Of a stretch of DNA of 64,000 nt, positions 38,047 to 46,617 are shown piece by piece. Each line of letters starts with the position of its first letter. Within the stretch, counting starts at the first letter, position 1. The position numbers and the translations under genes are program-made. This DNA comes from Pseudomonas sp. SCA2728.1_7 (lineage in GTDB: Bacteria; Pseudomonadota; Gammaproteobacteria; Pseudomonadales; Pseudomonadaceae). Under the pieces are notes generated by a model. It searched no databases, was not told where the DNA came from, and saw only the letters and a program-made list of their open reading frames with translations. The stretch covers positions 2,542,001 through 2,606,000 of the forward strand of contig NZ_CP073104.1 of NCBI RefSeq assembly GCF_018138145.1, written 5' to 3'.

Positions 38047-38901
38047 TTACTTCCTTGTAATAACAGCGTGTGAAAGATAATCACTGAGAAACTTGAGCAT
38101 CCCAGGTGCTTCGCGTAATGAGGAAAGTCGGAGACTTACGCGACCGTGCCCCCCGGAAAAATCAAAGCTGTGCAGTTCCACTGTGCAAAAAAAACTCAAC
38201 TTTCCAAAATCTAGATTTTCCAATTCAGTTCTGTTGAACTTTGCCAGTTTCTTGCCAGTCAGTTCTTCCTCGGAAGCCGGACGTATCAAGCCGTCACAAT
38301 TTATTAATCGAGGGGTTCCATCACGCCGCGCCCAGCCAGTAATGACAAACGTTCTAACGACCCCCTCATTCTTGAAATGCGGCGGAGGTGCATTAAGCCA
38401 AATCTCCAGTCCAGGATAATTTTTCAACTTCACAATCAACTCATCCGGCCAGTTGACGTGCCGATAACCCCGTTCATGGGGCTCGGCAGTCTCTTTTCTT
38501 GTATAAAGCCCAGCGTTCACTTTATAAAGACGCCAAGTTTCAGGAGTCGGCTTTACACTCTGATCGTGGTACGACCGTATCTCCGTCCCGGTCCACCAGA
38601 AATGCCCCTTGAGCGTATTGGCAAGGCAGGCTTTCTTATTCGACAATTCAGGCATGCCAACATAAAACTCCGGCACCAGAGTCTTATCCACATAGCTACC
38701 GCCCAGTATGGGCACCTGCTTCAGGCTCGCCAGCTTCTTTTGACAGGCCTCCTGATCCGCGTAATAGATTGCCATCGCCTCGGCGACTTCTGCTTCACGG
38801 ATATAAAAATCCACCACGCAATAACAGACATAAACAAACAAGCCATACTTCAACAATTTCTTAAACCATTTAACCCATTGCTTACGCGACATCCCGAGCA
38901 T
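38047..38901 (-). CDS. One-TM protein of unknown function in the RTX operon
   Basis: 284 residues from the ATG at 38901, one base after the stop of the glycosyltransferase gene and behind GGGAG. A basic cytoplasmic start (SRKQWVKWFKK) leads into one TM helix at about 16-33 (YGLFVYVCYCVVDFYI). The rest appears periplasmic, with Cys at about 48, 83, 205 and 239, possible disulfides, and motifs GHFWWTGTEIRSYHDQ and GYRHVNWPDELIVKL. Not recognised. The tight coupling on both sides suggests it works with the RTX protein or the glycosyltransferase. Confidence 0.8.
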   Translation of the reverse strand: MLGMSRKQWVKWFKKLLKYGLFVYVCYCVVDFYIREAEVAEAMAIYYADQEACQKKLASLKQVPILGGSYVDKTLVPEFYVGMPELSNKKACLANTLKGHFWWTGTEIRSYHDQSVKPTPETWRLYKVNAGLYTRKETAEPHERGYRHVNWPDELIVKLKNYPGLEIWLNAPPPHFKNEGVVRTFVITGWARRDGTPRLINCDGLIRPASEEELTGKKLAKFNRTELENLDFGKLSFFCTVELHSFDFSGGHGRVSLRLSSLREAPGMLKFLSDYLSHAVITRK

Positions 38902-38902
38902 T

Positions 38903-40147
38903 TCAAATCTCCCGGTCAAACTGAGGTTCAGGCTGTTTCTTGAGATGCCCGGACGTCGTGTTTTCAAATACCTCAAAGTATTGTTTCGTGCCGTACTCCA
39001 CATCAAATCTGCTCGCCGTCAACTTCGCGGCGCTGCGAAGGCAGTCGTACTCATCAACGGAACCAAGAACCCTGGCAATACGTTTGGCAATACTGTGATG
39101 ATCGAAGAAATCCACCAGCATTCCATTGTGGCCATCAACGATCACCTCCCTTACCGGAGCCGTATCCGACGCTACTACCACACACCCAGAGGCCATCGCC
39201 TCCAGTAACGACCACGACAAAACAAACGGATACGTCAAATAAACATGGACTTTCGAACATTCCAGAACTGCCCGGTAAGTCTGGTAAGGAAGCTTCCCTG
39301 TGAAATGCACCCTGGAGTCATCGAAACTTACCTCTGCCTCCATCCTGCTGCGCCAATTTGCATATCCAACCGGCTTACATCCATAACTGACGTCATCACC
39401 GCCCACTATGATTATCTGCACATCGGGACACTCAGCCTGAATATGCGGGATCGCTCGCATAAAACTATGAAACCCGCGATAAGGCTCAAGATTCCTCGCG
39501 ACATAAGTAACGATCGGCTGCCCGGCTCTCAGCTCGATGCCATTGGGCAACCTGACTGCCCCAGCTTTCGCCAGGTAAGAACTTTGAATGACGCCCTCGT
39601 GAATAACCCGAATGGCCGACCGATAAGCTGCAGGAAACAGGCTGCGCTGCCACCGCGTAGGCGCGATGGCAATGTCACATTGTTCGAGATTCAAAAGATG
39701 CAGCGAATTGAGTATTCGCAGCCTTGATGACTCCCTTGGGGCTCGCGGGAATTCAGGGTCGAACCCGGAATCCGCGCCCTGCGCTCGATAGTAATATTCG
39801 CAATAGTGAATAAGCGGCGTCTCAGGATAGACATCCTTGACGAAGAGCGTTTCCCCCCATCCGGGATGAGCGAGAATCACGTCCGGCCGATAACCCGAAT
39901 GTTTCAGCCGGCTCAGAATTTCAAAAACCTTCTGTCCATCAGTCACCGCTTGTTCGTAACGGGTCAGATAGGGGTGAATATCGCCTGGTGCTCTACTGGC
40001 AGCGCGGTATCGATAAATTTTCACCTCTGCGATACCCGGCGCCGTATCCCGACCTATCGCCAAAACCTCATAACGCCTGTCAATCGCTGCCAGCACCACG
40101 TGACGGAACTGGCCCGGAAAATTTTGGTGAATCACAAGAAGCTTCAT
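38903..40147 (-). CDS. GT4-family glycosyltransferase
   Basis: 414 residues, GT-B fold. N-terminal half begins MKLLVIHQNFPGQFRHV; the C-terminal nucleotide-sugar domain has YVARNLEPYRGFHSFMRAIP, DVQIIIVGGDD, and the GT4 EX7E-like segment LSWSLLEAMASGCVVVASDTAPVREVI. No TM helix. First gene of a three-gene operon (GT, one-TM protein, RTX protein) with gaps of 1-2 bases. The sugar acceptor is unknown; glycosylation of the RTX protein or of a surface glycan are both possible. Confidence 0.9.
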   Translation of the reverse strand: MKLLVIHQNFPGQFRHVVLAAIDRRYEVLAIGRDTAPGIAEVKIYRYRAASRAPGDIHPYLTRYEQAVTDGQKVFEILSRLKHSGYRPDVILAHPGWGETLFVKDVYPETPLIHYCEYYYRAQGADSGFDPEFPRAPRESSRLRILNSLHLLNLEQCDIAIAPTRWQRSLFPAAYRSAIRVIHEGVIQSSYLAKAGAVRLPNGIELRAGQPIVTYVARNLEPYRGFHSFMRAIPHIQAECPDVQIIIVGGDDVSYGCKPVGYANWRSRMEAEVSFDDSRVHFTGKLPYQTYRAVLECSKVHVYLTYPFVLSWSLLEAMASGCVVVASDTAPVREVIVDGHNGMLVDFFDHHSIAKRIARVLGSVDEYDCLRSAAKLTASRFDVEYGTKQYFEVFENTTSGHLKKQPEPQFDREI

Positions 40148-40301
40148 AGCGGCATCGTCCGTTTATTCGCCGCTATTGAACTGAGTTTTGCTCACCTCGA
40201 TCGGCAGGAACAAACGCTAACAAATGCAAGGAAATGAAACTGTAGGAAGCGTCTGGGAATGTCCTAGGAGATGGCTAACGGGACGACTTTTCGACGGGCA
40301 T

Positions 40302-40330
40302 AAAAAAGCGGCGCTAATTGCGCCGCTTTC
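40302..40330 (-). terminator. Terminator
   Basis: Stem AAAGCGGCGC with GCGCCGCTTT around a TAATT loop, T-run on the minus strand. Ends the Tyr-rich lipoprotein gene at 40343-40750. Confidence 0.85.
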
Positions 40331-40342
40331 ATTTGCGTGGAT

Positions 40343-40750
40343 TTACCAGCGGTTGCCACGTCCATTGTGGTCACCGCGCCCGCTGTGGCGATCATAGTTG
40401 CCACGACCGCGGTGGTCGTTATCCCAACCGCCGCGACGGTGGCCATCCCAGCGTCCGCGATCGTTGTCGTGCCAGCGACGGCTTTCGTAATAGCGCGGGG
40501 CCGGTTGATAGTAACGCGGCGCCGATTGGTAATAGCGCGGTTGCTGGTAATACCGCGGGGCTGGCTGGTAGTAGCGTGGCTGCGCGTAATACGTGCTGCC
40601 ACCGTTGTAATACGTGCCGCCCGTGTTGTAGTAGGCCGGTGCGGGTGATGTGTAGACCTCTGAGCTGTAATACGAGTCCGCGTAGGAGTACGGGACGCAA
40701 CCGGCAACGGAAAACATCAACGCAGCAAGTAGAAGAATTCGTCTATACAT
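40343..40750 (-). CDS. Tyr/Arg-rich lipoprotein with repeats
   Basis: 135 residues from the ATG at 40750. Lipoprotein signal with lipobox (SVAGC, Cys about 18). The middle consists of short repeats of the form APRYYQ (about five copies) after YYNTGGTYY-type units; the tail is rich in Arg, His, Asp and Gly. Low-complexity surface protein of unknown function. The gene 180 bases upstream on the same strand encodes a shorter protein of similar design, and both share an upstream GAGGCCGCC-like motif overlapping the RBS. Confidence 0.75.
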   Translation of the reverse strand: MYRRILLLAALMFSVAGCVPYSYADSYYSSEVYTSPAPAYYNTGGTYYNGGSTYYAQPRYYQPAPRYYQQPRYYQSAPRYYQPAPRYYESRRWHDNDRGRWDGHRRGGWDNDHRGRGNYDRHSGRGDHNGRGNRW

Positions 40751-40930
40751 GGCGGCCTCCTGGACCGCGGGTTGGCCACACCAGCGACGCTGGCAGGCGA
40801 CAGTCATTTAATCGGTGACTGTCGAAAAATCAGACAGCGTTTTCGGCATCTGGTGCGTTCCTGCAACAAGTTGAAACAAGTGATTGATGAAATCCTGTTC
40901 ATTTGGAAAACGCTGTCATTCAGCCGCTGA

Positions 40931-41182
40931 TTAATGGTGGCCACCGTGATATCCGCCGCCGTGATAACCCCGTCCGTAACCGCCTCGATAGCCGTAGCCA
41001 CCGTGGTAATAACGCGCGCCGCCGTAGTAGCGCGGACCGTAATAACCACCGTAGTAATAAGGCGAGTAATAGCCGGGAGAGTAGTAGGTGGCGGGATAAG
41101 CATCGTAGGGACCGGCGTAGTAGTAACAGCCGGAAATACCGAAAACCAGAACTGCACCGAGCAACACTTTGTGAATACGCAT
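40931..41182 (-). CDS. Short Tyr/Gly/His-rich lipoprotein
   Basis: 83 residues from the ATG at 41182 with AGGAGGCCGCC as strong RBS. Lipobox FGISGC, then almost entirely Tyr, Gly, Pro and His (PGYYSPYYYGGYYG, GYHGGGYHGGHH). Similar in design to the following lipoprotein gene, likely an old duplication. The His-rich tail could bind metal; no function known. Confidence 0.72.
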   Translation of the reverse strand: MRIHKVLLGAVLVFGISGCYYYAGPYDAYPATYYSPGYYSPYYYGGYYGPRYYGGARYYHGGYGYRGGYGRGYHGGGYHGGHH

Positions 41183-41312
41183 GGCGGCCTCCTGAAAGAC
41201 CCACGGCCACAACGGAACAGAGCGGCCGACACACGTTTGACTGGTGCGGATCAATCAAGTGCCACGTCCCGCTTGGCTTCAGATCAGCGGTGTTCAGCCC
41301 ATCGCAAAACCT

Positions 41313-41402
41313 TGCAGGAGTGAGCCTGCTCGCGATGACGGTGTATCAGCCACATCTTCACTGAATGTCACACTGCAATCGCGAGCAGGCTCACTCCTAC
41401 AA
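41313..41402. repeat. REP pair, CACTCCTACA family
   Basis: Inverted units at about 41313-41334 and 41379-41402 in the 326-base region between the divergent lipoprotein and diguanylate cyclase genes. The rest of that region holds no gene. Confidence 0.82.
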
Positions 41403-41508
41403 GGTTGGCTTTGCGTCAGGAACGATCATTCGCGCCGCACATGGTGCAGTTATTTCCAGGCAGTGCCACTAGAATGCATGCCATCGGGCCACTGCCAACG
41501 GAACTGCC

Positions 41509-42996
41509 ATGCCGCTTCGTTCTCCCCTGTACTCGCAACGCTCGCTGGTTCTGACGCTGATCGCCCTGCTCGGCGCCGGGTTTCTCGCCACGTCGTTGCT
41601 CAGCTACTACGCCTCCCGCGCGTCGATCCGCGACAACATCGTCAACACCGAACTGCCGCTGACCTCCGACACGGTCTACTCGGAAATCCAGAAAGACCTC
41701 GTCAGACCGATCCTGATTTCCTCGATGATGTCCCGCGACACCTTCATGCGCGACTGGGTGGTCAATGGCGAGCAGAATCCCGAGCAGATGACCCGCTACC
41801 TCGACGAAGTCATGACCCATTACGGCGCCTACACCGCGTTCTTCGTCTCCAACGCCAGCCACACCTATTACCACGCCAAAGGCGTGCTCAAGCAGGTCAA
41901 GGTCGACGAACCGCGCGACGCCTGGTACTTCCGCGTGCGTGACATGAAGGATCCGTACGAGATCAACGTCGACCCGGATCTGGCCAACAAGGACAACCTG
42001 ACCTTCTTCATCAACTACAAGGTTTACGACTACCACAACCGCTTCATCGGTGCGGCGGGCGTCGGTCTGACCGTGGACGCGGTGATCAAGCTGATCGACA
42101 AGTATCAACAGCGCTATCAACGCAGCGTGTATTTCGTCGACACCTTCGGCCGACTGGTATTGACCGGCGCCGAGGGCGGTCCGGAAGGTGCGCACATCGG
42201 CAAGAGTCTCGGCGAACTCGAGAGCATGAAGAGTCTGGTCAGCCAGTTGCCGAAACCGCACAGCGGCAGCTACGAATATTCCGCCCACGGTCAGGGGCAT
42301 TTCCTCAACGTGCGGTTTATCCCGGAGCTGAACTGGTATCTGTTTGTCGATAAACGCGAAGACGGCGCGCTGAGTGAGATCCGCCAGTCGCTGTATCTGA
42401 ACCTGCTTATCTGCCTGCTGGTAACGCTGATTGTGTTGGCGCTGCTCAACCGCGTGATCAAGCGCTACCAAAGCAAAATCCAGGCGCAGGCCATTCTCGA
42501 CAGCCTCACCGAACTGCCCAACCGGCGTGGCTTCGACATTCTCGCCGCACAGGCCCTGCACGAAGCGCAACGCGAGACCAAACCGCTAACGGCGTTGCTG
42601 CTCGACCTCGATCACTTCAAAGTGTTGAACGACACTTACGGGCACATGGCCGGCGATCAGGTGTTGATCGGTTTTGCTCGCGACCTGCAAAGCTGCCTGC
42701 GCCACGCCGACATTGTCTGTCGCTGGGGCGGAGAGGAATTTATCGTTTTACTGAAAGACACCGACGGCGACACCGGTCAGAAAATTGCCGAGAAGATCCG
42801 CCAACACGTCGAACAACACGAATATGCCTACGACGGCCACCGCCTCCATCTGACGGTGAGCATCGGCGCCACCACCCTGCAGCGCGATGACACCTTGCAC
42901 AGCCTGCTGTCGCGGGCCGATCATGCGATGTACCGAGCCAAACAAACCGGCCGCAACCGCACCTGCGTGGAAATGCCTCACTCGACTTATGCCTGA
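41509..42996 (+). CDS. Membrane diguanylate cyclase (Cache-GGDEF)
   Basis: 495 residues. TM1 at about 12-32, an extracytoplasmic dCache-like sensor (about 35-295, YFRVRDMKDPYEINVDPD, FINYKVYDYHNRFIGAAGVGL), TM2 at about 297-318, then a GGDEF domain with active site GGEEF at about 407-411. The inhibitory I-site RHAD lies five residues before it, so product feedback is likely. Makes c-di-GMP in response to an unknown small ligand. The next gene starts within its last codons. Confidence 0.92.
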   Translation: MPLRSPLYSQRSLVLTLIALLGAGFLATSLLSYYASRASIRDNIVNTELPLTSDTVYSEIQKDLVRPILISSMMSRDTFMRDWVVNGEQNPEQMTRYLDEVMTHYGAYTAFFVSNASHTYYHAKGVLKQVKVDEPRDAWYFRVRDMKDPYEINVDPDLANKDNLTFFINYKVYDYHNRFIGAAGVGLTVDAVIKLIDKYQQRYQRSVYFVDTFGRLVLTGAEGGPEGAHIGKSLGELESMKSLVSQLPKPHSGSYEYSAHGQGHFLNVRFIPELNWYLFVDKREDGALSEIRQSLYLNLLICLLVTLIVLALLNRVIKRYQSKIQAQAILDSLTELPNRRGFDILAAQALHEAQRETKPLTALLLDLDHFKVLNDTYGHMAGDQVLIGFARDLQSCLRHADIVCRWGGEEFIVLLKDTDGDTGQKIAEKIRQHVEQHEYAYDGHRLHLTVSIGATTLQRDDTLHSLLSRADHAMYRAKQTGRNRTCVEMPHSTYA

Positions 42997-43219
42997 TTCT
43001 GACGTTAAACCCGACCATTGCCCGGCTTGCGGCGCCCGCAACGACTGCAGCCTCGCCGACCCGCGCACCGCCGACCGCGAATGCTGGTGCTATGGCGTGA
43101 GCATCGATCCGGCCGTGCTTGAAGCGCTGCCGCCAGCGCTGCGCAATCAATCCTGCCTGTGCCCGCGTTGCGCGCAAGTCGAGGCGCAACTGCAAGCGGC
43201 CAAGCGGCCGATCCCGTAA
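42989..43219 (+). CDS. Cysteine-rich CWC family protein
   Basis: 76 residues, ATG at 42989 overlapping the stop of the cyclase gene by 8 bases. Four Cys pairs or near pairs including CPACGARNDC, the name-giving ECWCYG and SCLCPRCAQVE, fitting a small zinc-binding protein (PF14375). Function unknown. Coupled to the cyclase before and followed by rsuA after 33 bases. Confidence 0.85.
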   Translation: MPDSDVKPDHCPACGARNDCSLADPRTADRECWCYGVSIDPAVLEALPPALRNQSCLCPRCAQVEAQLQAAKRPIP

Positions 43220-43252
43220 GATGCGCGGCCCTTCATTCATCGAACACTGATC

Positions 43253-43945
43253 ATGCGCGTTGACCGTTTCCTCAGCAACCTGCCCCGCTACAACCGTCAG
43301 CAGGTTCGCCTGTTGCTGGTGGAAAAGCGCGTGCGGCTTGACGGAAAAGTCGTCAGCGATCCGCACAGTGAAGTGCTGGAGTTCAGCCGCGTCGAAGTCG
43401 ATGACGAAGTGCTACAAGTCGGCAAACCGGCGCGCTATTTCATGTTGCACAAGCCGCCAGGCTGCGTCAGCGCCACGCGTGACCCGCAGCATCCGACCGT
43501 GCTCGACCTGATCGATGAACCAAACAAGGACGACCTGCACATCGCCGGACGCCTGGACTTCAACACCACTGGCCTGATGTTGATCACCAACGACGGCGCG
43601 TGGTCACGCCGCCTGACCCAGCCGCAGACCAAATCGCCGAAGGTCTACTACGTCGAGACCGAGCAAGAGATTGGCGCAGAATATGCGACCACTTTTGCCA
43701 AGGGCATCTACTTCGCCTTCGAAGACCTGACCACACAGCCTGCGCAGTTGGAGCTGCTCGGGCCACGCTCGGCGCGGCTGAGCATCGTCGAGGGGCGTTA
43801 CCATCAGGTAAAGCGCATGTTTGGTTTCTTCAACAACAAAGTCCTGCGCCTGCACCGCGAATCAATGGGCCTGCTACACCTCGATAACGCGCTAAAACCG
43901 GGCGAGTACCGCGCTTTGCGCACCGAAGAGATTCATTTGTTCTAA
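43253..43945 (+). CDS. rsuA: 16S rRNA pseudouridine-516 synthase, RsuA type
   Basis: 230 residues. S4-like RNA-binding domain at about 1-60, then the pseudouridine synthase core with catalytic Asp in GRLDFNTTGLMLITNDG, and VEGRYHQVKRMFG. Length and lack of a C-terminal extension fit RsuA rather than RluB/RluE; the exact target is inferred. Confidence 0.9.
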   Translation: MRVDRFLSNLPRYNRQQVRLLLVEKRVRLDGKVVSDPHSEVLEFSRVEVDDEVLQVGKPARYFMLHKPPGCVSATRDPQHPTVLDLIDEPNKDDLHIAGRLDFNTTGLMLITNDGAWSRRLTQPQTKSPKVYYVETEQEIGAEYATTFAKGIYFAFEDLTTQPAQLELLGPRSARLSIVEGRYHQVKRMFGFFNNKVLRLHRESMGLLHLDNALKPGEYRALRTEEIHLF

Positions 43946-44261
43946 GCCGGCGACCGCTCAGCAGAAGTTGTCGAACAATTTACCAACGGCACTTGCGCGA
44001 TCCCGACTCCCCTGCTTGAATCAGGACGTCGGCCAGAATGTGACCGATGAGTCACAACATGCATCCAAGAAACTTTTTGCCGGTAGAGAGCCTTCAAGGC
44101 TCCGCCTCAGCCGGCAGACTGCCCGCCAATAACAATACCCGTCGACCGCAGTCATGGATCGACATGGGCCAAGCAAATTCCAGGCGTATGCCTACCTGTC
44201 ACAAAGCTCGTGCAATCTCTATTTGCGCGCATACCCGCTTGCTTGCCAGGAGTCTTATGAC
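43946..44261 (+). other. phaG upstream region
   Basis: 316 bases without a convincing gene. It is the leader/promoter region of phaG; an inverted repeat (GAGCCTTCAAGGCTC, 44089-44103) is visible. A GAAACTT box at about 44070 recalls an AlgU -35 but its -10 spacing is poor, so no promoter is called. Confidence 0.4.
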
Positions 44262-45146
44262 ATGAGGCCAGAAATCGCTGTGCTGGATATACAGGGTCAG
44301 TATCGGGTTTACACGGAGTTCTATCGCGCAGACGCCGCAGAAAAGACCATCATCCTGGTCAACGGCTCGATGGCCACGACTGCGTCGTTTGCACAGACTG
44401 TGAAAAACCTGCACCCGCAATTCAACGTGGTTTGCTACGACCAACCCTACGCGGGTCGGTCAAAAGCCCACAACCGCCATGAGAAACATCTGACGAAAGA
44501 CGTCGAAGGGCAGATTCTGCTGGAGCTGATCGACCACTTCGCCGCCGAACACGTGCTGTCGTTCTCCTGGGGCGGCGCCGCGACCCTGGTCGCTCTCGCC
44601 CAGCAGCCACGGCGCATCGAACGGGCGGTGATCAGCTCGTTCTCGCCGGTGATCAACGCGCACATGCTTGATTACCTCGAACGCGGCGTCGACTACCTCG
44701 GCCAGCGCGACGGCGACCGCGTCGGCCATCTGGTCAACAACACCATCGGCAAACACCTGCCGTCACTGTTCAAACGCTTCAACTATCGCCACGTCAGCAG
44801 CCTGGCCGAGCACGAATACGGGCAGATGCACTTCCACATCAGCGACGTGCTGCACAGCGATCGGCAGTGCTACTTGAATGCGGCGAAAAAGATCAACGTG
44901 CCGGTGCTGTTTCTCAACGGCGAATGGGACGAATACACCGCAGCCGAAGACGCGCGCCTGTTTGGCAATCATGTGGCGCAGAGCACGTTCACCACGCTGC
45001 AAGCCACCGGGCACTTTCTCGATATGGAGCACAAAGCGGCATGCCGCGATAGCCAGAACGCCTTGCTCGGCTTTCTGAAACCGGCACAGCAGACCAGCCG
45101 AACGCGTTACTCGTTTGTTCAGGATCAACATGCATTGGCTATTTGA
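44262..45146 (+). CDS. phaG: (R)-3-hydroxyacyl-ACP:CoA transacylase / thioesterase PhaG
   Basis: 294 residues from the ATG at 44262 behind CAGGAG, nearly the length of P. putida PhaG and starting with the same MRPEIAVLDIQGQYRVY. Alpha/beta-hydrolase fold; nucleophile Ser in FSWGG (S102), Asp in LNGEWDEYTA, His in ATGHFLDME. It links fatty-acid synthesis to medium-chain-length PHA from sugars by releasing 3-hydroxyacyl groups from ACP. The rhamnolipid protein RhlA is a relative, but the N- and C-termini match PhaG. The pha synthase genes are elsewhere. Confidence 0.93.
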   Translation: MRPEIAVLDIQGQYRVYTEFYRADAAEKTIILVNGSMATTASFAQTVKNLHPQFNVVCYDQPYAGRSKAHNRHEKHLTKDVEGQILLELIDHFAAEHVLSFSWGGAATLVALAQQPRRIERAVISSFSPVINAHMLDYLERGVDYLGQRDGDRVGHLVNNTIGKHLPSLFKRFNYRHVSSLAEHEYGQMHFHISDVLHSDRQCYLNAAKKINVPVLFLNGEWDEYTAAEDARLFGNHVAQSTFTTLQATGHFLDMEHKAACRDSQNALLGFLKPAQQTSRTRYSFVQDQHALAI

Positions 45147-45304
45147 AAGGGTGTCGTCGCGAGCGAGGCTGTGGGGTTGAGATTCTGCTTTACGCACCGC
45201 AGTGCTCGCCCGCGATTGACCGTTTTCAATGATTCAAAGCGTTCATGAGTAAAAGAAAAACTTCAAATCCGTGGCCGAGTCTGGTACAAAGTCAGCCGCT
45301 CTGA

Positions 45305-45378
45305 GCGGGTATAGTTTAATGGTAGAACAGTAGCTTCCCAAGCTTCCGACGAGGGTTCGATTCCCTCTACCCGCTCCA
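45305..45378 (+). tRNA. tRNA-Gly(CCC)
   Basis: 74 bases with encoded CCA. Acceptor GCGGGTA with TACCCGC, D-arm TTTAATGGTAGAA, anticodon loop TTCCCAA giving CCC (reads GGG), T-arm GGGTTCGATTCCC. The anticodon stem has one T-T mismatch. The segment downstream (45.5-49 kb) is accessory. Confidence 0.93.
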
Positions 45379-45427
45379 CTCAATTTTTGTCTCACGTTGT
45401 GTTTTTTTGACGGGGGATGCAGGGATA

Positions 45428-45459
45428 GAAAAAACCGGCCTATAGGGCCGGTTTTTTTG
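45428..45459. terminator. tRNA-Gly terminator
   Basis: 9-bp stem AAACCGGCC / GGCCGGTTT (45432-45440, 45446-45454) with a T-run on the plus strand and an A-run on the other. Confidence 0.88.
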
Positions 45460-45501
45460 TGGCTGGGATTTGAGGTTTGCCATTTGGGCAGTACGGAACC
45501 T

Positions 45502-45596
45502 TTCAGAAACACTCCGTTGATTGCAGATTCGCCAGTCCCCTCTACGCTTCGTTTTCTCTAATGACAACAAGTGCAGTCTGTTCAAGAGAATGATCT
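45502..45596 (+). repeat. Imperfect direct repeat, copy A
   Basis: About 95 bases, roughly three quarters identical to 47997-48090. Starts TTCAGAAACAC and includes CGTTGATTGCAGA. In copy B this sequence is the leader of hicB; here the reading frame does not continue into a HicB gene. Confidence 0.65.
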
Positions 45597-45693
45597 ACAC
45601 GTGGCGCTCGGTACAGAAAACCCGGAGCACACGGCAAATCACTGCTCACTCTAAGAGGTTGCGCTCTCAGTGCAGGAAGATAAAAGGCAGGGA

Positions 45694-46419
45694 ATGACGG
45701 AAGAGGAGCAGACCATCTGGGATGGTGCAATCAAGTTTGCTCGATCAAACAAGAAAGCTATCGGTAAGCGGCTAACCGATCAGGCCACCTATCCTCCCGA
45801 AAAAGAACCTGTTTCGGTATTCATGGCAGGTTCGCCGGGCGCTGGTAAAACAGAGGCATCATTAGCCCTGCTGAACCTCTTCTCCGATACCCCCATCCTG
45901 CGAATCGATCCAGACGAACTCAGAAACGAATTTGAAGCCTATCAAGGTGGCAATGCCTGGCTTTTCCAAGGAGCCGTTTCAATTCTCGTCGGAAAGCTGA
46001 TTGACCTTGCCCTGGAGCGAAAACAGTCTTTCCTGCTGGACGGGACGCTTTCCAATATGGAGATCGCAAGGAAAAATGTGCAGCGCTGCCTAGACAAAGG
46101 GAGATTTGTGCAAATTCTCTACGTCTATCAAGATCCTAGACTTGCCTGGTCCTTTGTCAGAGCCCGTGAGGAAGCCGAAGGACGAAGGATTCGACCGGAG
46201 CATTTCGTCGACCAATACTTTGCAGCGCGTGACGTGGTAAACACCCTTAAGCTAGAGTTTGGCAAGGACATTCATGTCGATCTGCTCGTGAAGCACATTG
46301 ATAATTCTGGACGCCTCTACAAGGCTGGCGTCGACAAGATCGACTACCATATCCCCGAGAAGCATACGAGACACGATCTGATGGCCATGCTTGGGATCAA
46401 TGACGGAGTAACCCCATGA
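45694..46419 (+). CDS. Zeta-toxin family kinase
   Basis: 241 residues from the ATG at 45694 (AAAAGG 8 bases upstream); a GTG at 45670 is an alternative. P-loop GSPGAGKT with Lys about 52, then IDPDELRNEFEAYQGGN, FLLDGTLSNMEIARKNV and ILYVYQDPRLAW, the zeta/PezT pattern. Zeta toxins phosphorylate UDP-N-acetylglucosamine and block cell-wall synthesis. No epsilon or PezA-like antitoxin gene is seen upstream; instead a 52-residue gene overlaps its stop by four bases. Lies just behind tRNA-Gly between imperfect direct repeats, codon use less GC-rich than the core. Confidence 0.85.
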   Translation: MTEEEQTIWDGAIKFARSNKKAIGKRLTDQATYPPEKEPVSVFMAGSPGAGKTEASLALLNLFSDTPILRIDPDELRNEFEAYQGGNAWLFQGAVSILVGKLIDLALERKQSFLLDGTLSNMEIARKNVQRCLDKGRFVQILYVYQDPRLAWSFVRAREEAEGRRIRPEHFVDQYFAARDVVNTLKLEFGKDIHVDLLVKHIDNSGRLYKAGVDKIDYHIPEKHTRHDLMAMLGINDGVTP

Positions 46420-46574
46420 AATTCGGATCCACAAAAGAGTCCACGAGTCCATTCGCAGACTTCATTCGGAATGCGAAATCGGAAGAGAAGAAGCGCGTTT
46501 ACAGTGAAGTGCTCACCGAAGCTACCAAAAAACAGAATGAAGTGATGTCGGCGGCGCGTGAAAAGCAGGCGTGA
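46416..46574 (+). CDS. 52-residue partner of the zeta toxin (candidate antitoxin)
   Basis: ATG overlaps the zeta stop (ATGA), so translation is coupled. The product (MKFGSTKESTSPFADFIRN start, QNEVMSAAREKQA end) is charged and predicted helical from about residue 13 to the end, with no Cys and no TM segment. It has no recognised family. Size, charge and coupling fit an antitoxin or a modulator of the kinase; this is inference. The IS3 element begins 13 bases after its stop. Confidence 0.65.
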   Translation: MKFGSTKESTSPFADFIRNAKSEEKKRVYSEVLTEATKKQNEVMSAAREKQA

Positions 46575-46617
46575 TTACTTTACTGAATGTCTAGTCCTGA
46601 AATAGGTTTACACCTAT

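Noticed and set aside
44062..44103. AlgU-type promoter for phaG
   Set aside because: GAAACTT has an inserted base and the best -10 is 18 bases away; not convincing.
45243..45512. Minus-strand frame with GRGNRTLVGSLGSYCSTIKLYPL
   Set aside because: It is the antisense reading of the tRNA-Gly gene, a well-known false ORF type.
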